A program made the translations under genes and the position numbers. The notes below the pieces were generated by a model. It saw only the letters and a program-made list of their open reading frames with translations, ran no database searches and had not been told where the DNA came from. A stretch of 23,136 nt of DNA, from NCBI GenBank assembly GCA_964389545.1, contig CAYMDN010000021.1, positions 1 through 23,136 on the forward strand, read 5' to 3'. The DNA comes from UMGS1781 sp964389545. GTDB taxonomy: Bacteria; Bacillota; Clostridia; TANB77; CAG-508. Within the stretch, counting starts at the first letter, position 1. Every line of letters starts with the position of its first letter. Below, one piece after another: positions 5,222 through 12,759 of this stretch.

Positions 5222-7162
5222 ATGAGCATGATAAAATGCAGTGAATGTGGTAAAGAGATATCAGATAAAGCAGAAAAATGTGTACATTGTGGAAATCCTT
5301 TAAAAAAATCAGAACAAAATAATAATGGCAATGAAAGTAAAGCTAAAGGTAAAAATAGTGTAAACTCAATACTTTGTATAATTTTAATTGTCATTATCAA
5401 TCTTATTTTGTTTGCAGGAGGAACATTCCATTTTTTAAATACTGAACTTGTAACTGCTGAGGTTATTTATCCAGTAGAACAATCGACAATGAATAGATTC
5501 ACAAAAATAAATGAATATAAATGTAATATTGTATATAAATATAAAGGAATAGAATATCACGATACATTAAATTTTAATGATGATAATCTTCCAAAAGAAA
5601 TTAAAAATTCTAGCAAAGATCCAAACTTTTTTGATGTTAAATTAAAAGGATATGTTTATAAAGACAATGCAGATACATTTTTTTTAGATATGGAATATCG
5701 TAATATAACTAAATATGTATTTTATATTCAAGCTATATTAATTATTCCAAGTGTTTTATTAATTATAAAAAGTATAATTGGCTTAATAAAAAATAAAAAC
5801 AATAGTAAAAAAGGAATTAATAAAATTGCTTTAATTTCAATAATATTTTTAATTGCTATAGTTGTAGTAGGTGTCATTATTTATATAAGCAGGAATAAAA
5901 AAATATCAAAAGATGATACACCTGTTGATTGGGGACTTGCTATAAATGGAACTTCAATTATTTTACCGTGTACATTAGATGAATTAACTAAAGTAGGTGT
6001 AAATGTTAATGAAGGCTTTTATGAAGAACTTATGACTACAACTAATCAAACTTTTTCGGGATCTTATGCAATTTCAGATGAATGGGCACAAGGAATATAT
6101 TTAGACTTAAAAACAGGTAGTGATATATCTAAAAAAGAAGAAAATGTAACTATATCAGGTATTAGATATTACTTACCTGCACATTCTTTTGATACAGCTA
6201 TTGGGATAACTCCAGATAAAGCAACATTGCTTACAAGTTCTCAATTCTCTATAAAAAATAATATTACTATTGGCTCTAAAAGCGAAGATGTTATTGAAGC
6301 CTTTGGAACTGATTATGAGCCTAAATCAGAAACTGATTTAAATGGTGTATATGCATTAATTTATTATAAAAAAGGAAGCAGCACACTAACTATTGGTTTT
6401 GAAAATGGTTTTGTACGAGAAATTATAATTACTACTACTAACTTAAATATAAATAAAAAAGAAAAAACTAAAGATGAAAGTACTACTACTATACAAGAAG
6501 CAGAAATAAATGATAATTTAGAAGATATAGATAGAGAAGAATTACTTGAAAGTTTTAATTTTTATAATATGAGAGGTTTTTATGAATTTACAGAAGAAGA
6601 ACTTCAAGAATTAGAAACATATTCGGATAAAGAATTAAAAGCAAAATGGGATAAAATATCTAAAATTGTTGAAACTCAAAGCCAATATGATGAAAAATAT
6701 CGTGAACAATTAAAGGAAATATATATAAAGACAATTAATGTTGAGTTAAATAGTAGCGAAAATGATAGATATATTTACACACCTTTAAATGAAACACAAC
6801 CTAAAGCGAGGGTTGAATATGTTGCAATAGATGAACATGGTATTAAAGAGATATATTATTCAGTTGAAATGGATTTAACAATCACAGATAAACAACAAAA
6901 TAATACATACGAAAATACAATGCGTAACTATTATAAGACAACAGATATTAATGAACTAGACAAAGTTATAAAAATTAACAATTATGATACTCAATCTACT
7001 CAAAATGAACTATTTGGTACTCTTCAAAATTCTATTGATACTTATGGAAGTCCAATAGTAACTATGCATATGTCGGGACTACCATATATTTTTTATTATG
7101 TTGGAGATTATGTAATATATTACTTACCAGAAGATATGATAGAGTATTTGGATGATGTATAA
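5222..7162 (+). CDS. Zinc-ribbon multi-pass membrane protein with large extracytoplasmic domain
   Basis: This is a 646-aa protein. Residues 6-23 form a zinc ribbon, CxxC-x10-CxxC followed by GNPL (Cys6, 9, 20, 23), typical of Firmicute membrane proteins that begin with a cytoplasmic double-CxxC module. Hydrophobic helices lie at about 50-70, 165-188 and 200-222. Residues 223-646 are polar. They include a stretch WGLAINGTSIILPCTLDELT and an ITIGSKSEDVIEAFG motif like BLIP/SmpA-type beta modules, then a Glu/Lys-rich helical section (residues about 410-500) and a last domain ending YYLPEDMIEYLDDV. I do not recognise the function; a sensor or surface-binding role is plausible. AAGGAG precedes the ATG. 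No clear terminator follows. Confidence 0.8.
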   Translation: MSMIKCSECGKEISDKAEKCVHCGNPLKKSEQNNNGNESKAKGKNSVNSILCIILIVIINLILFAGGTFHFLNTELVTAEVIYPVEQSTMNRFTKINEYKCNIVYKYKGIEYHDTLNFNDDNLPKEIKNSSKDPNFFDVKLKGYVYKDNADTFFLDMEYRNITKYVFYIQAILIIPSVLLIIKSIIGLIKNKNNSKKGINKIALISIIFLIAIVVVGVIIYISRNKKISKDDTPVDWGLAINGTSIILPCTLDELTKVGVNVNEGFYEELMTTTNQTFSGSYAISDEWAQGIYLDLKTGSDISKKEENVTISGIRYYLPAHSFDTAIGITPDKATLLTSSQFSIKNNITIGSKSEDVIEAFGTDYEPKSETDLNGVYALIYYKKGSSTLTIGFENGFVREIIITTTNLNINKKEKTKDESTTTIQEAEINDNLEDIDREELLESFNFYNMRGFYEFTEEELQELETYSDKELKAKWDKISKIVETQSQYDEKYREQLKEIYIKTINVELNSSENDRYIYTPLNETQPKARVEYVAIDEHGIKEIYYSVEMDLTITDKQQNNTYENTMRNYYKTTDINELDKVIKINNYDTQSTQNELFGTLQNSIDTYGSPIVTMHMSGLPYIFYYVGDYVIYYLPEDMIEYLDDV

Positions 7163-7264
7163 TAATTAGGAATCATATACATATACTAGGAAGGTGTCAA
7201 ATTAATTTTTGATTAACGAATATCACAAACAAGTAGTAATAGAGATGGCATAAACCATAATTTT
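7163..7264 (+). other. Intergenic spacer before the alien gene
   Basis: AT-rich, with no ORF carrying a ribosome binding site and no convincing terminator. The composition shift to the GC-richer gene begins downstream, around 7340-7365. Confidence 0.5.
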
Positions 7265-7293
7265 TTGCTTTTTTGCAAAAAAAGTGGTATAAT
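7265..7293 (+). promoter_or_regulatory. Promoter (extended -10) of the alien gene
   Basis: TTGCTT (7265-7270), a 17-nt spacer and TGGTATAAT (TATAAT at 7288-7293) with the TGn extension. An inverted repeat TTTTTTGC/GCAAAAAA (7261-7282) overlaps the -35 and spacer. The leader to ATG 7365 is about 65 nt and holds a short ATGGGC/GCCTAT hairpin. Confidence 0.65.
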
Positions 7294-7364
7294 AACAGTA
7301 AGAGATGGGCTTTAGCCTATGATAGAAACTATAAAATCTGTATACAAGAAAGGTAAGGTGCACC

Positions 7365-7706
7365 ATGGAAGAACGGACGATTATAGTAAAAAAGGGAGAA
7401 TGCCTGGTTGAGAAACTGGCCAGCGAGCTGAAAAAGCACGAATCCGCATGGGCGTTTTTAAACACTCCCGTCGTGGAGCAATTGGCAAAGCAGGCTGGAT
7501 ACAAGACCACCATCGGCAAAAAGAGCCTCTTCGGTTTGAACAAGGAGCGGGGCGCAAAGAGGAACGCATCTATCTGCCTTCAGGGAGTTAAACTGAACGA
7601 CCAGGACGGCTGGAGCGAACTTCTGGAAGTATCCGCATCCGACATCGAATTCAAAGAGAGCCCTCAAATCCCGGAAGCAATTTTGCTCTTTAAAATGGAA
7701 GAGTGA
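7365..7706 (+). CDS. GC-rich, apparently transferred 113-aa protein with two in-frame CGG codons
   Basis: I do not recognise this soluble 113-aa protein (begins MEERTIIVKKGECLVEKLAS; ends PEAILLFKMEE). Its base and codon use differ sharply from every neighbour: it is about half G+C and uses codons such as CTG, GCC, ATC, GGC and CGG that are rare elsewhere here. It is the only gene with in-frame CGG outside the frame-break sites: codon 4 (7374-7376) and codon 62 (7548-7550). If CGG is not read as Arg in this host, translation would fail at codon 4, since a +1 shift there reaches a stop within a few codons. It has a good promoter and a GC-rich terminator, so it looks like a self-contained cassette of foreign origin. 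It starts 4 nt after GGTGC, a weak ribosome binding site. Confidence 0.7.
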   Translation: MEERTIIVKKGECLVEKLASELKKHESAWAFLNTPVVEQLAKQAGYKTTIGKKSLFGLNKERGAKRNASICLQGVKLNDQDGWSELLEVSASDIEFKESPQIPEAILLFKMEE

Positions 7707-7721
7707 ACAACGCAAAAACAA

Positions 7722-7753
7722 GGTGAGACGTATGCGAAAGTAGACGTCTCACC
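7722..7753 (+). terminator. GC-rich hairpin after the alien gene
   Basis: A perfect 10-bp stem GGTGAGACGT/ACGTCTCACC with a 12-nt loop is followed by AATTTTC. Its composition matches the alien gene rather than the flanks, so it probably arrived with it. Confidence 0.7.
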
Positions 7754-7771
7754 AATTTTCGTATAAAAATA

Positions 7772-7800
7772 TTGTATAAAAATGGTGATTAGTATATAAT
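7772..7800 (+). promoter_or_regulatory. Promoter of the four-TM protein gene
   Basis: TTGTAT (7772-7777), a 17-nt spacer and TATAAT (7795-7800). The leader before ATG 7821 is only about 14 nt. Confidence 0.75.
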
Positions 7801-7820
7801 AATTGCATGGAGGAAATCAA

Positions 7821-8453
7821 ATGGCAAAAAAGAATGAAAAAGAAGAAAAACAACTGAATAAAAAAAACACGTCAACTATACAATTAATATTAACAGTAAT
7901 TGTTGTAGTTATTGCTGTAGTTGTGTACATATTTTCATATAAATCACCAATTGACGATCCAATTGCAAATATCAAAGATTCATACTTAAACTCCCAATTT
8001 GCATCAATAGGAGTAACGTTTCTAGTGATGTGTGTGATTAGAATTTTCTTAAAGGACTCAAAAAAACTATTACTAGCTTTAGAAATAACACTTTTTGCCA
8101 CAGTTGTAGCCTTTACATTACTTTATTATTTTAAAGTAAAAATGAATGAAAAATATGATCGAAATGCTTTTGCAGAATTTTATAGAGAATACGAAATGAC
8201 AGAAAACGATATACTAAAACCCGGAGAAGAAAAGACTATTATAGATATAGGAATGACTGGAATGGAAATGATGAACGAAGAACAAGCATATATAAAAACT
8301 AGTCAAAAGATCTATAAAAATTTTACATATAAGGTTACGATTTATGCAGTACTACATATTATTATAATAGTTGTACTTATTGTTCAAGTTAGTAAGCTGA
8401 GTGCAATTGAAAAATATAGAAAAAAAATACAAAATGGAGACATATTATTTTAA
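7821..8453 (+). CDS. Four-TM integral membrane protein, hypothetical
   Basis: This is a 210-aa protein. ATG 7821 is preferred to an in-frame TTG at 7803 because GGAGG at 7809-7813 sits between them. After a Lys/Glu-rich N-terminal tail (residues 1-20), hydrophobic helices lie at about 21-42, 62-80, 85-106 and 176-196. Between helices 3 and 4 is a soluble loop of about 65 residues with NAFAEFYREYEMTEND. The fold and function are not recognised. It is expressed alone between a promoter and a terminator, so no operon partner hints at a role. Confidence 0.75.
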   Translation: MAKKNEKEEKQLNKKNTSTIQLILTVIVVVIAVVVYIFSYKSPIDDPIANIKDSYLNSQFASIGVTFLVMCVIRIFLKDSKKLLLALEITLFATVVAFTLLYYFKVKMNEKYDRNAFAEFYREYEMTENDILKPGEEKTIIDIGMTGMEMMNEEQAYIKTSQKIYKNFTYKVTIYAVLHIIIIVVLIVQVSKLSAIEKYRKKIQNGDILF

Positions 8454-8454
8454 T

Positions 8455-8482
8455 AAAAAGGCTATAGTAATAGCCTTTTTAT
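8455..8482 (+). terminator. Rho-independent terminator
   Basis: A perfect 11-bp stem AAAAAGGCTAT/ATAGCCTTTTT with an AGTA loop begins one base after the stop codon. It has U tracts on both strands, so it could work in both directions. Confidence 0.9.
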
Positions 8483-8499
8483 TTGCACGCAGTAACATC

Positions 8500-8528
8500 T
8501 GGATTTTTTAAAAAAATTATGATATAAT
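8500..8528 (+). promoter_or_regulatory. Promoter of tetR (extended -10)
   Basis: A weak -35 TGGATT (8500-8505), a 17-nt spacer and TGATATAAT (TATAAT at 8523-8528). No copy of the operator palindrome lies here. Confidence 0.6.
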
Positions 8529-8560
8529 CTTTATTAACTTTATCCATTTGGGAGGAAAGA

Positions 8561-9127
8561 ATGAATAAAACTAAAAGAAGAATATTTGATACTGCAGTAC
8601 AGCTATTTGCAGAAAAGGGATATGATAATACTAATATAGAAGAAATAACAGCAGTTGCAGGAGTTGCAAAGGGAACACTATATTATCATTTTACCAAAAA
8701 AGAAGATATTTTTGATATGCTTCTTGAAGAAGGATTAAAATTATTAAAGAACAATATAGAAATAAAAACAAAAAAATGTACCACAGCTTTAGAAAAAATT
8801 AAAGCTATTATACTTGTTCAAATTAAAGTTATTGTAAGATATGAAAGTTTTCTAAATGTTATATTTAGTGAACTTTGGGGCGAATCTCCCAAAAACCTAA
8901 AATGTAAAAAAGCAGTATTCCAATACATAATGATATTAGAAGAAATAATAAAAGAAGGAATCGATAACGGAGAATTCTATGATGGAAATATTGAAGCGCT
9001 TGCATCAGGAATATTCGGAATCACATGTTCAAGTTTGATTTTTAGATTAAAGAAAAATAGAGAAGTAGATGTAGATGCAGTTTATAATGGATTTATAGAT
9101 ACAGTGGTTAGAGGACTGTGCAAATAA
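8561..9127 (+). CDS. TetR/AcrR-family transcriptional regulator
   Basis: This 188-aa protein has the usual TetR length. Residues about 5-50 form the N-terminal helix-turn-helix, with the family signature AVQLFAEKGYDNTNIEEIT followed by AGVAKGTLYYHFTKKEDIF. The rest is an all-helical ligand-binding domain. GGGAGG lies upstream of the ATG. It is encoded just before, and in the same direction as, an acyl-CoA synthetase and an acyl carrier protein. A TetR-type palindrome lies between tetR and the synthetase at 9138-9151. I infer that it represses the synthetase-ACP operon and is released by an acyl-CoA, fatty acid or similar ligand, as for FadR/FabT-like TetR regulators. The ligand itself is a guess. 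Confidence 0.92.
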   Translation: MNKTKRRIFDTAVQLFAEKGYDNTNIEEITAVAGVAKGTLYYHFTKKEDIFDMLLEEGLKLLKNNIEIKTKKCTTALEKIKAIILVQIKVIVRYESFLNVIFSELWGESPKNLKCKKAVFQYIMILEEIIKEGIDNGEFYDGNIEALASGIFGITCSSLIFRLKKNREVDVDAVYNGFIDTVVRGLCK

Positions 9128-9137
9128 TGAGTCAAAA

Positions 9138-9151
9138 ACTGACCAGTCAGT
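9138..9151 (+). promoter_or_regulatory. TetR-type operator palindrome
   Basis: ACTGAC-CA-GTCAGT is a perfect 6-bp inverted repeat around CA, of the kind bound by many TetR-family dimers. It ends 3 bp before the -35 of the synthetase promoter, where a bound dimer would block RNA polymerase. Confidence 0.75.
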
Positions 9152-9154
9152 CTA

Positions 9155-9183
9155 ATGACAAATAAATAAAATTATGGTAATAT
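9155..9183 (+). promoter_or_regulatory. Promoter of synthetase-acpP operon
   Basis: ATGACA (9155-9160), a 17-nt spacer and TGGTAATAT (-10 TAATAT at 9178-9183, with TGn extension), directly after the operator. Confidence 0.7.
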
Positions 9184-9220
9184 ATGAAACAAGATATGTT
9201 TCACTATGGAGGGAAAATAA

Positions 9221-11077
9221 ATGGACATATTTAAAGGTGTGAAAATGCCAAAATTCAAATTTCCAAAGATAAAAATGGATGGATTAGAAGAAATAGAGGA
9301 ACTTAAGGTAGATTACACCAAAATTGAAAAGAAAATGAAAAATGAAAAGGTACCAGTTGTTTATGAGCCTACAAGATATAGAACAATAAAAGAAATTTTC
9401 ATAAAAAATACTACTCAATATGCGGATAGAGAATTCATACTTGAAAAATTTGAACCCAAAAAACCATATGTTGCAAAAACATATGCAGATTTTAGAAAAG
9501 ATGTAATAGGATTAGGAACAGGGCTAGACAGATTAGTAGGATTAAAAGGGAAGAGAGTAGTTATTATAGGTCAAACTACATATCATTGGTACGTATCATA
9601 TATGGCAATGCTTTGCTCAGAAGGAATTGCAGTACCAGTTGATAAAGAATTACCAGACAATGAATTCATTAATGTTGTAAATAGAGCAAGAGCAGAAGTT
9701 ATAATATATCATGGAAGAAAAAAAGACTTAATAGAAAAAACAAAATCTAAATTAAAAGATGCAAAATATTTTATAGAAATGAATTCTAGTGCAGAATTAG
9801 ATAAAAATAATTGTACTGCTGGAATAGAAACTATAATAGCAGATGGAAAAAAAGCTGTAGAAGATGGCGATAAGAGCTTTATAAATGTTCAGCTTGATCC
9901 AGAAGAATTTAAAGTACTAGTATTTAGTTCAGGAACAACTGCAGAAGCAAAAGGAATAATGATATGTAATAGGAACTTAGCAGAAAATATTAATGCAGTA
10001 TCAGCATATGTAAAATTATATCCAACAGATAGATTTTTCTCAGTATTACCATTACATCATTGTTATGAATCAACAATAGGATTTTTACTACCAATGGCAA
10101 ATGGATGCAGTATTGCAGTATGTGAAGGATTAAAGCATATAGTTCCAAATTTAAAAGAAACACACCCAACAACACTACTTGCTGTACCACTATTAATTGA
10201 GAGTGTTTACAAAAAAATAAATGCAACTATCAAAAAAAGTAAAAAAGATAAATTAGTAAACTCAATGATACATGTTACAAATGCACTTAGTGCAGTAAAT
10301 ATTGATATAAAAAGAAAAGTATTTAAAGAAATACATGAAAATCTTGGTGGAAGCTTAAGAATTATAGTATCAGCAGCAGCTCCAATTGATCCAAAAGTTG
10401 GAAAATGGTTGACAGACATAGGAATCAAATTTCTACAAGGATATGGTTTAACTGAAACATCACCAATAGCAGCATTAACACCAGAATTTAATCCAATGGT
10501 AGGTTCTGTTGGAAAACCAGTTATATGTGCGGAAGTAAAAATAGATAATCCAAACGAAGATGGAGAAGGAGAAATATTAATAAAAAGTTCAACATTAATG
10601 CTTGGATACTATGAAAATGAATTAGCAACAGCAGAAGCTGTACAAGATGGATGGTTTCATTCTGGAGATTTAGGTTATTTAGATGAAGATGGATTCATAT
10701 ATATTACAGGAAGAAGTAAAAATGTAATAGTAACACAAAATGGAAAAAATATATATCCAGAAGAAATAGAACTACTATTAGGAAAAGTTGAAGAAATAAA
10801 AGAATGTATGGTATATGGAAAAGAAGATAAAGGAAATGAACTTAAAATAACAGCCAGAGTAATTCCAAACAAAGACTTTATAGCAGAAAAATATGGAAAA
10901 GACATAGATGATAAAGAAATACACAAAATTATATGGGACAAAATAAAAGAAGTAAACACAGAATTAGTATCTTACAAAGCAGTAAAAGAACTAGAATTAA
11001 AAAATGATGAATTTGTTAAAACAACAACAATGAAAATAAAAAGAGCAGAAGAACTTAAGAAAAGTTCTAAAGTTTAA
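9221..11077 (+). CDS. AMP-forming long-chain acyl-CoA/acyl-ACP synthetase
   Basis: This 618-aa enzyme of the ANL superfamily activates a carboxylic acid with ATP to acyl-AMP and passes it to a thiol. Motifs appear in order: the P-loop LVFSSGTTAEAKG (residues about 233-245), GYGLTETSP (407-415), the ribose-binding GDLGYLDEDG (482-491) with ITGR, and the C-terminal lysine region TTTMKIKR near 605. The N-terminal 50 residues are basic and charged, before the core starting TIKEIFIKN. The P-loop has SSGTTAEAKG instead of the commoner TSGTTGxPKG. acpP follows 22 nt downstream, so the natural acceptor may be that ACP rather than CoA, as in fatty-acid salvage. GGAGGG precedes the ATG. Control by the upstream TetR is likely. 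Confidence 0.92.
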   Translation: MDIFKGVKMPKFKFPKIKMDGLEEIEELKVDYTKIEKKMKNEKVPVVYEPTRYRTIKEIFIKNTTQYADREFILEKFEPKKPYVAKTYADFRKDVIGLGTGLDRLVGLKGKRVVIIGQTTYHWYVSYMAMLCSEGIAVPVDKELPDNEFINVVNRARAEVIIYHGRKKDLIEKTKSKLKDAKYFIEMNSSAELDKNNCTAGIETIIADGKKAVEDGDKSFINVQLDPEEFKVLVFSSGTTAEAKGIMICNRNLAENINAVSAYVKLYPTDRFFSVLPLHHCYESTIGFLLPMANGCSIAVCEGLKHIVPNLKETHPTTLLAVPLLIESVYKKINATIKKSKKDKLVNSMIHVTNALSAVNIDIKRKVFKEIHENLGGSLRIIVSAAAPIDPKVGKWLTDIGIKFLQGYGLTETSPIAALTPEFNPMVGSVGKPVICAEVKIDNPNEDGEGEILIKSSTLMLGYYENELATAEAVQDGWFHSGDLGYLDEDGFIYITGRSKNVIVTQNGKNIYPEEIELLLGKVEEIKECMVYGKEDKGNELKITARVIPNKDFIAEKYGKDIDDKEIHKIIWDKIKEVNTELVSYKAVKELELKNDEFVKTTTMKIKRAEELKKSSKV

Positions 11078-11099
11078 AAAAGAAAGGATTGAAGATTAA

Positions 11100-11339
11100 A
11101 TGAACGAAGAAGAGATTTTTCAAACTCTAAAGGAAATCATAGTAGAACAATTAGGAGTTGAAGAAGAAAAAATAGCACTAGAATCAACTTTTGCAGATGA
11201 TTTAGGAGCAGATTCACTAGATGTAGTAGAACTAGTAATGGCAATAGAAGAAAGATTCGAAGTAGAAATTTCAGACGACCAAGCAGATAAGATTACAACA
11301 GTAAAAAACTTAGTAGACTACATAAAAAACAACCAATAA
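11100..11339 (+). CDS. acpP: Acyl carrier protein
   Basis: This 79-aa acidic four-helix protein has the phosphopantetheine site LGADSLDVVEL, with the modified serine at residue 39, and the normal ACP length. It lies 22 nt after the synthetase in one operon and is followed by a terminator, without fab genes nearby. This suggests a dedicated carrier for the acyl group made by the synthetase, though it could also be the general fatty-acid ACP. AAAGGA upstream is a modest ribosome binding site. Confidence 0.95.
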   Translation: MNEEEIFQTLKEIIVEQLGVEEEKIALESTFADDLGADSLDVVELVMAIEERFEVEISDDQADKITTVKNLVDYIKNNQ

Positions 11340-11349
11340 TCAATAACTA

Positions 11350-11379
11350 AAAAGAGAAGCATATAGCTTCTCTTTTTTT
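11350..11379 (+). terminator. Terminator after acpP
   Basis: An 11-bp perfect stem AAAAGAGAAGC/GCTTCTCTTTT with a 5-nt loop is followed by more T residues. Confidence 0.9.
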
Positions 11380-11422
11380 ATATGTCAACTTGCAAAAAAT
11401 ACTATACTTAAAAGAGGAAATG

Positions 11423-11431
11423 TGATATAAT
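11423..11431 (+). promoter_or_regulatory. Extended -10 promoter of the 11468-16822 cluster
   Basis: TGATATAAT (TATAAT at 11426-11431) with the TGn extension; the -35 region is poor. It would drive the small membrane protein and, given short gaps, the kinase, gltX, metallopeptidase and queA. Confidence 0.55.
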
Positions 11432-11467
11432 CGTACTCAAATTAATGTAGTAAAGGATGTAGTAATA

Positions 11468-11650
11468 ATGGCAGAAATACTTAAAATAGTTGGATTAATG
11501 GCGGTTGCACTAGGCGTTATGCTAATATACGATGCAAGATACATTGCTAAAAAATGGTTTGCAACTAACGATCAGAATGAAGCAACACTAACGATAAAAT
11601 TGATGGGCTTTTTTATAAGTATAATTATTGGAAGCATGCTCTTCATATAA
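11468..11650 (+). CDS. Small two-TM membrane protein, 60 aa
   Basis: The product has two hydrophobic helices (residues about 4-22 and 43-60) around a conserved-looking centre, IYDARYIAKKWF then DQNEATLTIKLMGF. I recognise this as the pattern of small clostridial membrane proteins of unknown function. It keeps close spacing to the next gene (20 nt). AAAGGAT lies upstream at moderate distance. Confidence 0.75.
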   Translation: MAEILKIVGLMAVALGVMLIYDARYIAKKWFATNDQNEATLTIKLMGFFISIIIGSMLFI

Positions 11651-11670
11651 ATGTCTGAAAGGAGAAAAAA

Positions 11671-12759
11671 ATGGACACAAAAAAATTAATAGATATAGCA
11701 CATCATTTTGATATTGACGCAGAACCAAAGAGTATTGAGCTAGTTGATGTTGGACACATAAACAAAACATATATAATAAACTATGATAACGATGAAAAAT
11801 ACATTTTACAATATGTAAATACAAATGTATTTCCAAATTTAAGTGAATTAATGAGCAATGCAGAAAGAGTAACTGACTACATAGCAGGAAAAGGAAACAA
11901 AACAATAGAATTTATAAAACTAAAAGAAAATGAAGATTATATATACAATAAAAACTGGAGAATGCAGAAATTTATTGACAATACAAAAACATATTTGTGC
12001 ACAGAAAGCCTAGATAAGCTATACGAAGCAGGCAAAGCTGTAGGTGGATTTCAAGAAGAAGTAGAAGGATTTGATGCAGAATCATTGTACGAAATAATAC
12101 CAATGTTTCATTACACACCAAACAGAGTAAAACAGCTACAAGATGCACTATCAAGCAAAGAAAACCAAGAACAAAGAAAAGAACGTTTTGAAAAAGCAAA
12201 AAAAGAAATAGAATTTTTAACAGATGAAGCAAGAATAAAAAGAACAAGCCAAATAGTTGATAAACTAGAAAATGGAAAAATTCCGTTAAGAGTAACACAC
12301 AACGATACAAAACTTAGCAATATATTATTTGATAAAGAAACAGAAAAATCTGTATGCTTAATTGATTTTGATACTATAATGCCAGGATCTATAATATACG
12401 ATTATGGTGAAGGTATTAGAAGTGGTGTAACAACATCTAAGGAAGATGAACAAGATACATCTAAAATTCATGTAGATATGGATAGATTTGAAGCATTTAC
12501 TAAGGGATTTTTGGAAAAAACTAAAAATATCATAACAAAAGAAGAAATGGAAATGTTGCCACTAGGTGCATGGATGATGACATATGAAAACTTATTAAGA
12601 TTTTTAGCAGACTATCTAAATGGAGATGTGTATTTTTCAGTAAATCCAGAAATAGAAGACCACAATTTAGTCAGAGTAAAAGCACAAATTGAAATACTTA
12701 AACAAATAGAAGAAAACGAAAACAAAATGAAAGGAATGATACAAAAATATGGATTATAA
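11671..12759 (+). CDS. Phosphotransferase, N-acetylhexosamine 1-kinase (NahK)-like
   Basis: This 362-aa protein is of the aminoglycoside-phosphotransferase/choline-kinase fold. The catalytic loop THNDTKLSNILFD (residues 209-221) holds Asp212, and the metal-binding DFD at 232-234 lies in LIDFDTIMPG. Both match the pattern of bifidobacterial NahK, which phosphorylates GlcNAc/GalNAc at C1, and the length is nearly the same. It may therefore act in salvage of mucin or glycan amino sugars; related enzymes are also annotated as homoserine or aminoglycoside kinases, so the substrate is tentative. It has a good AAAGGAG site and overlaps the start of gltX by 11 nt, implying translational coupling. Confidence 0.82.
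   Translation: MDTKKLIDIAHHFDIDAEPKSIELVDVGHINKTYIINYDNDEKYILQYVNTNVFPNLSELMSNAERVTDYIAGKGNKTIEFIKLKENEDYIYNKNWRMQKFIDNTKTYLCTESLDKLYEAGKAVGGFQEEVEGFDAESLYEIIPMFHYTPNRVKQLQDALSSKENQEQRKERFEKAKKEIEFLTDEARIKRTSQIVDKLENGKIPLRVTHNDTKLSNILFDKETEKSVCLIDFDTIMPGSIIYDYGEGIRSGVTTSKEDEQDTSKIHVDMDRFEAFTKGFLEKTKNIITKEEMEMLPLGAWMMTYENLLRFLADYLNGDVYFSVNPEIEDHNLVRVKAQIEILKQIEENENKMKGMIQKYGL

Noticed and set aside
7381..7721. Reverse-strand ORFs opposite the alien gene
   Set aside because: They have no ribosome binding site or promoter on that strand; the forward frame has both promoter and terminator.
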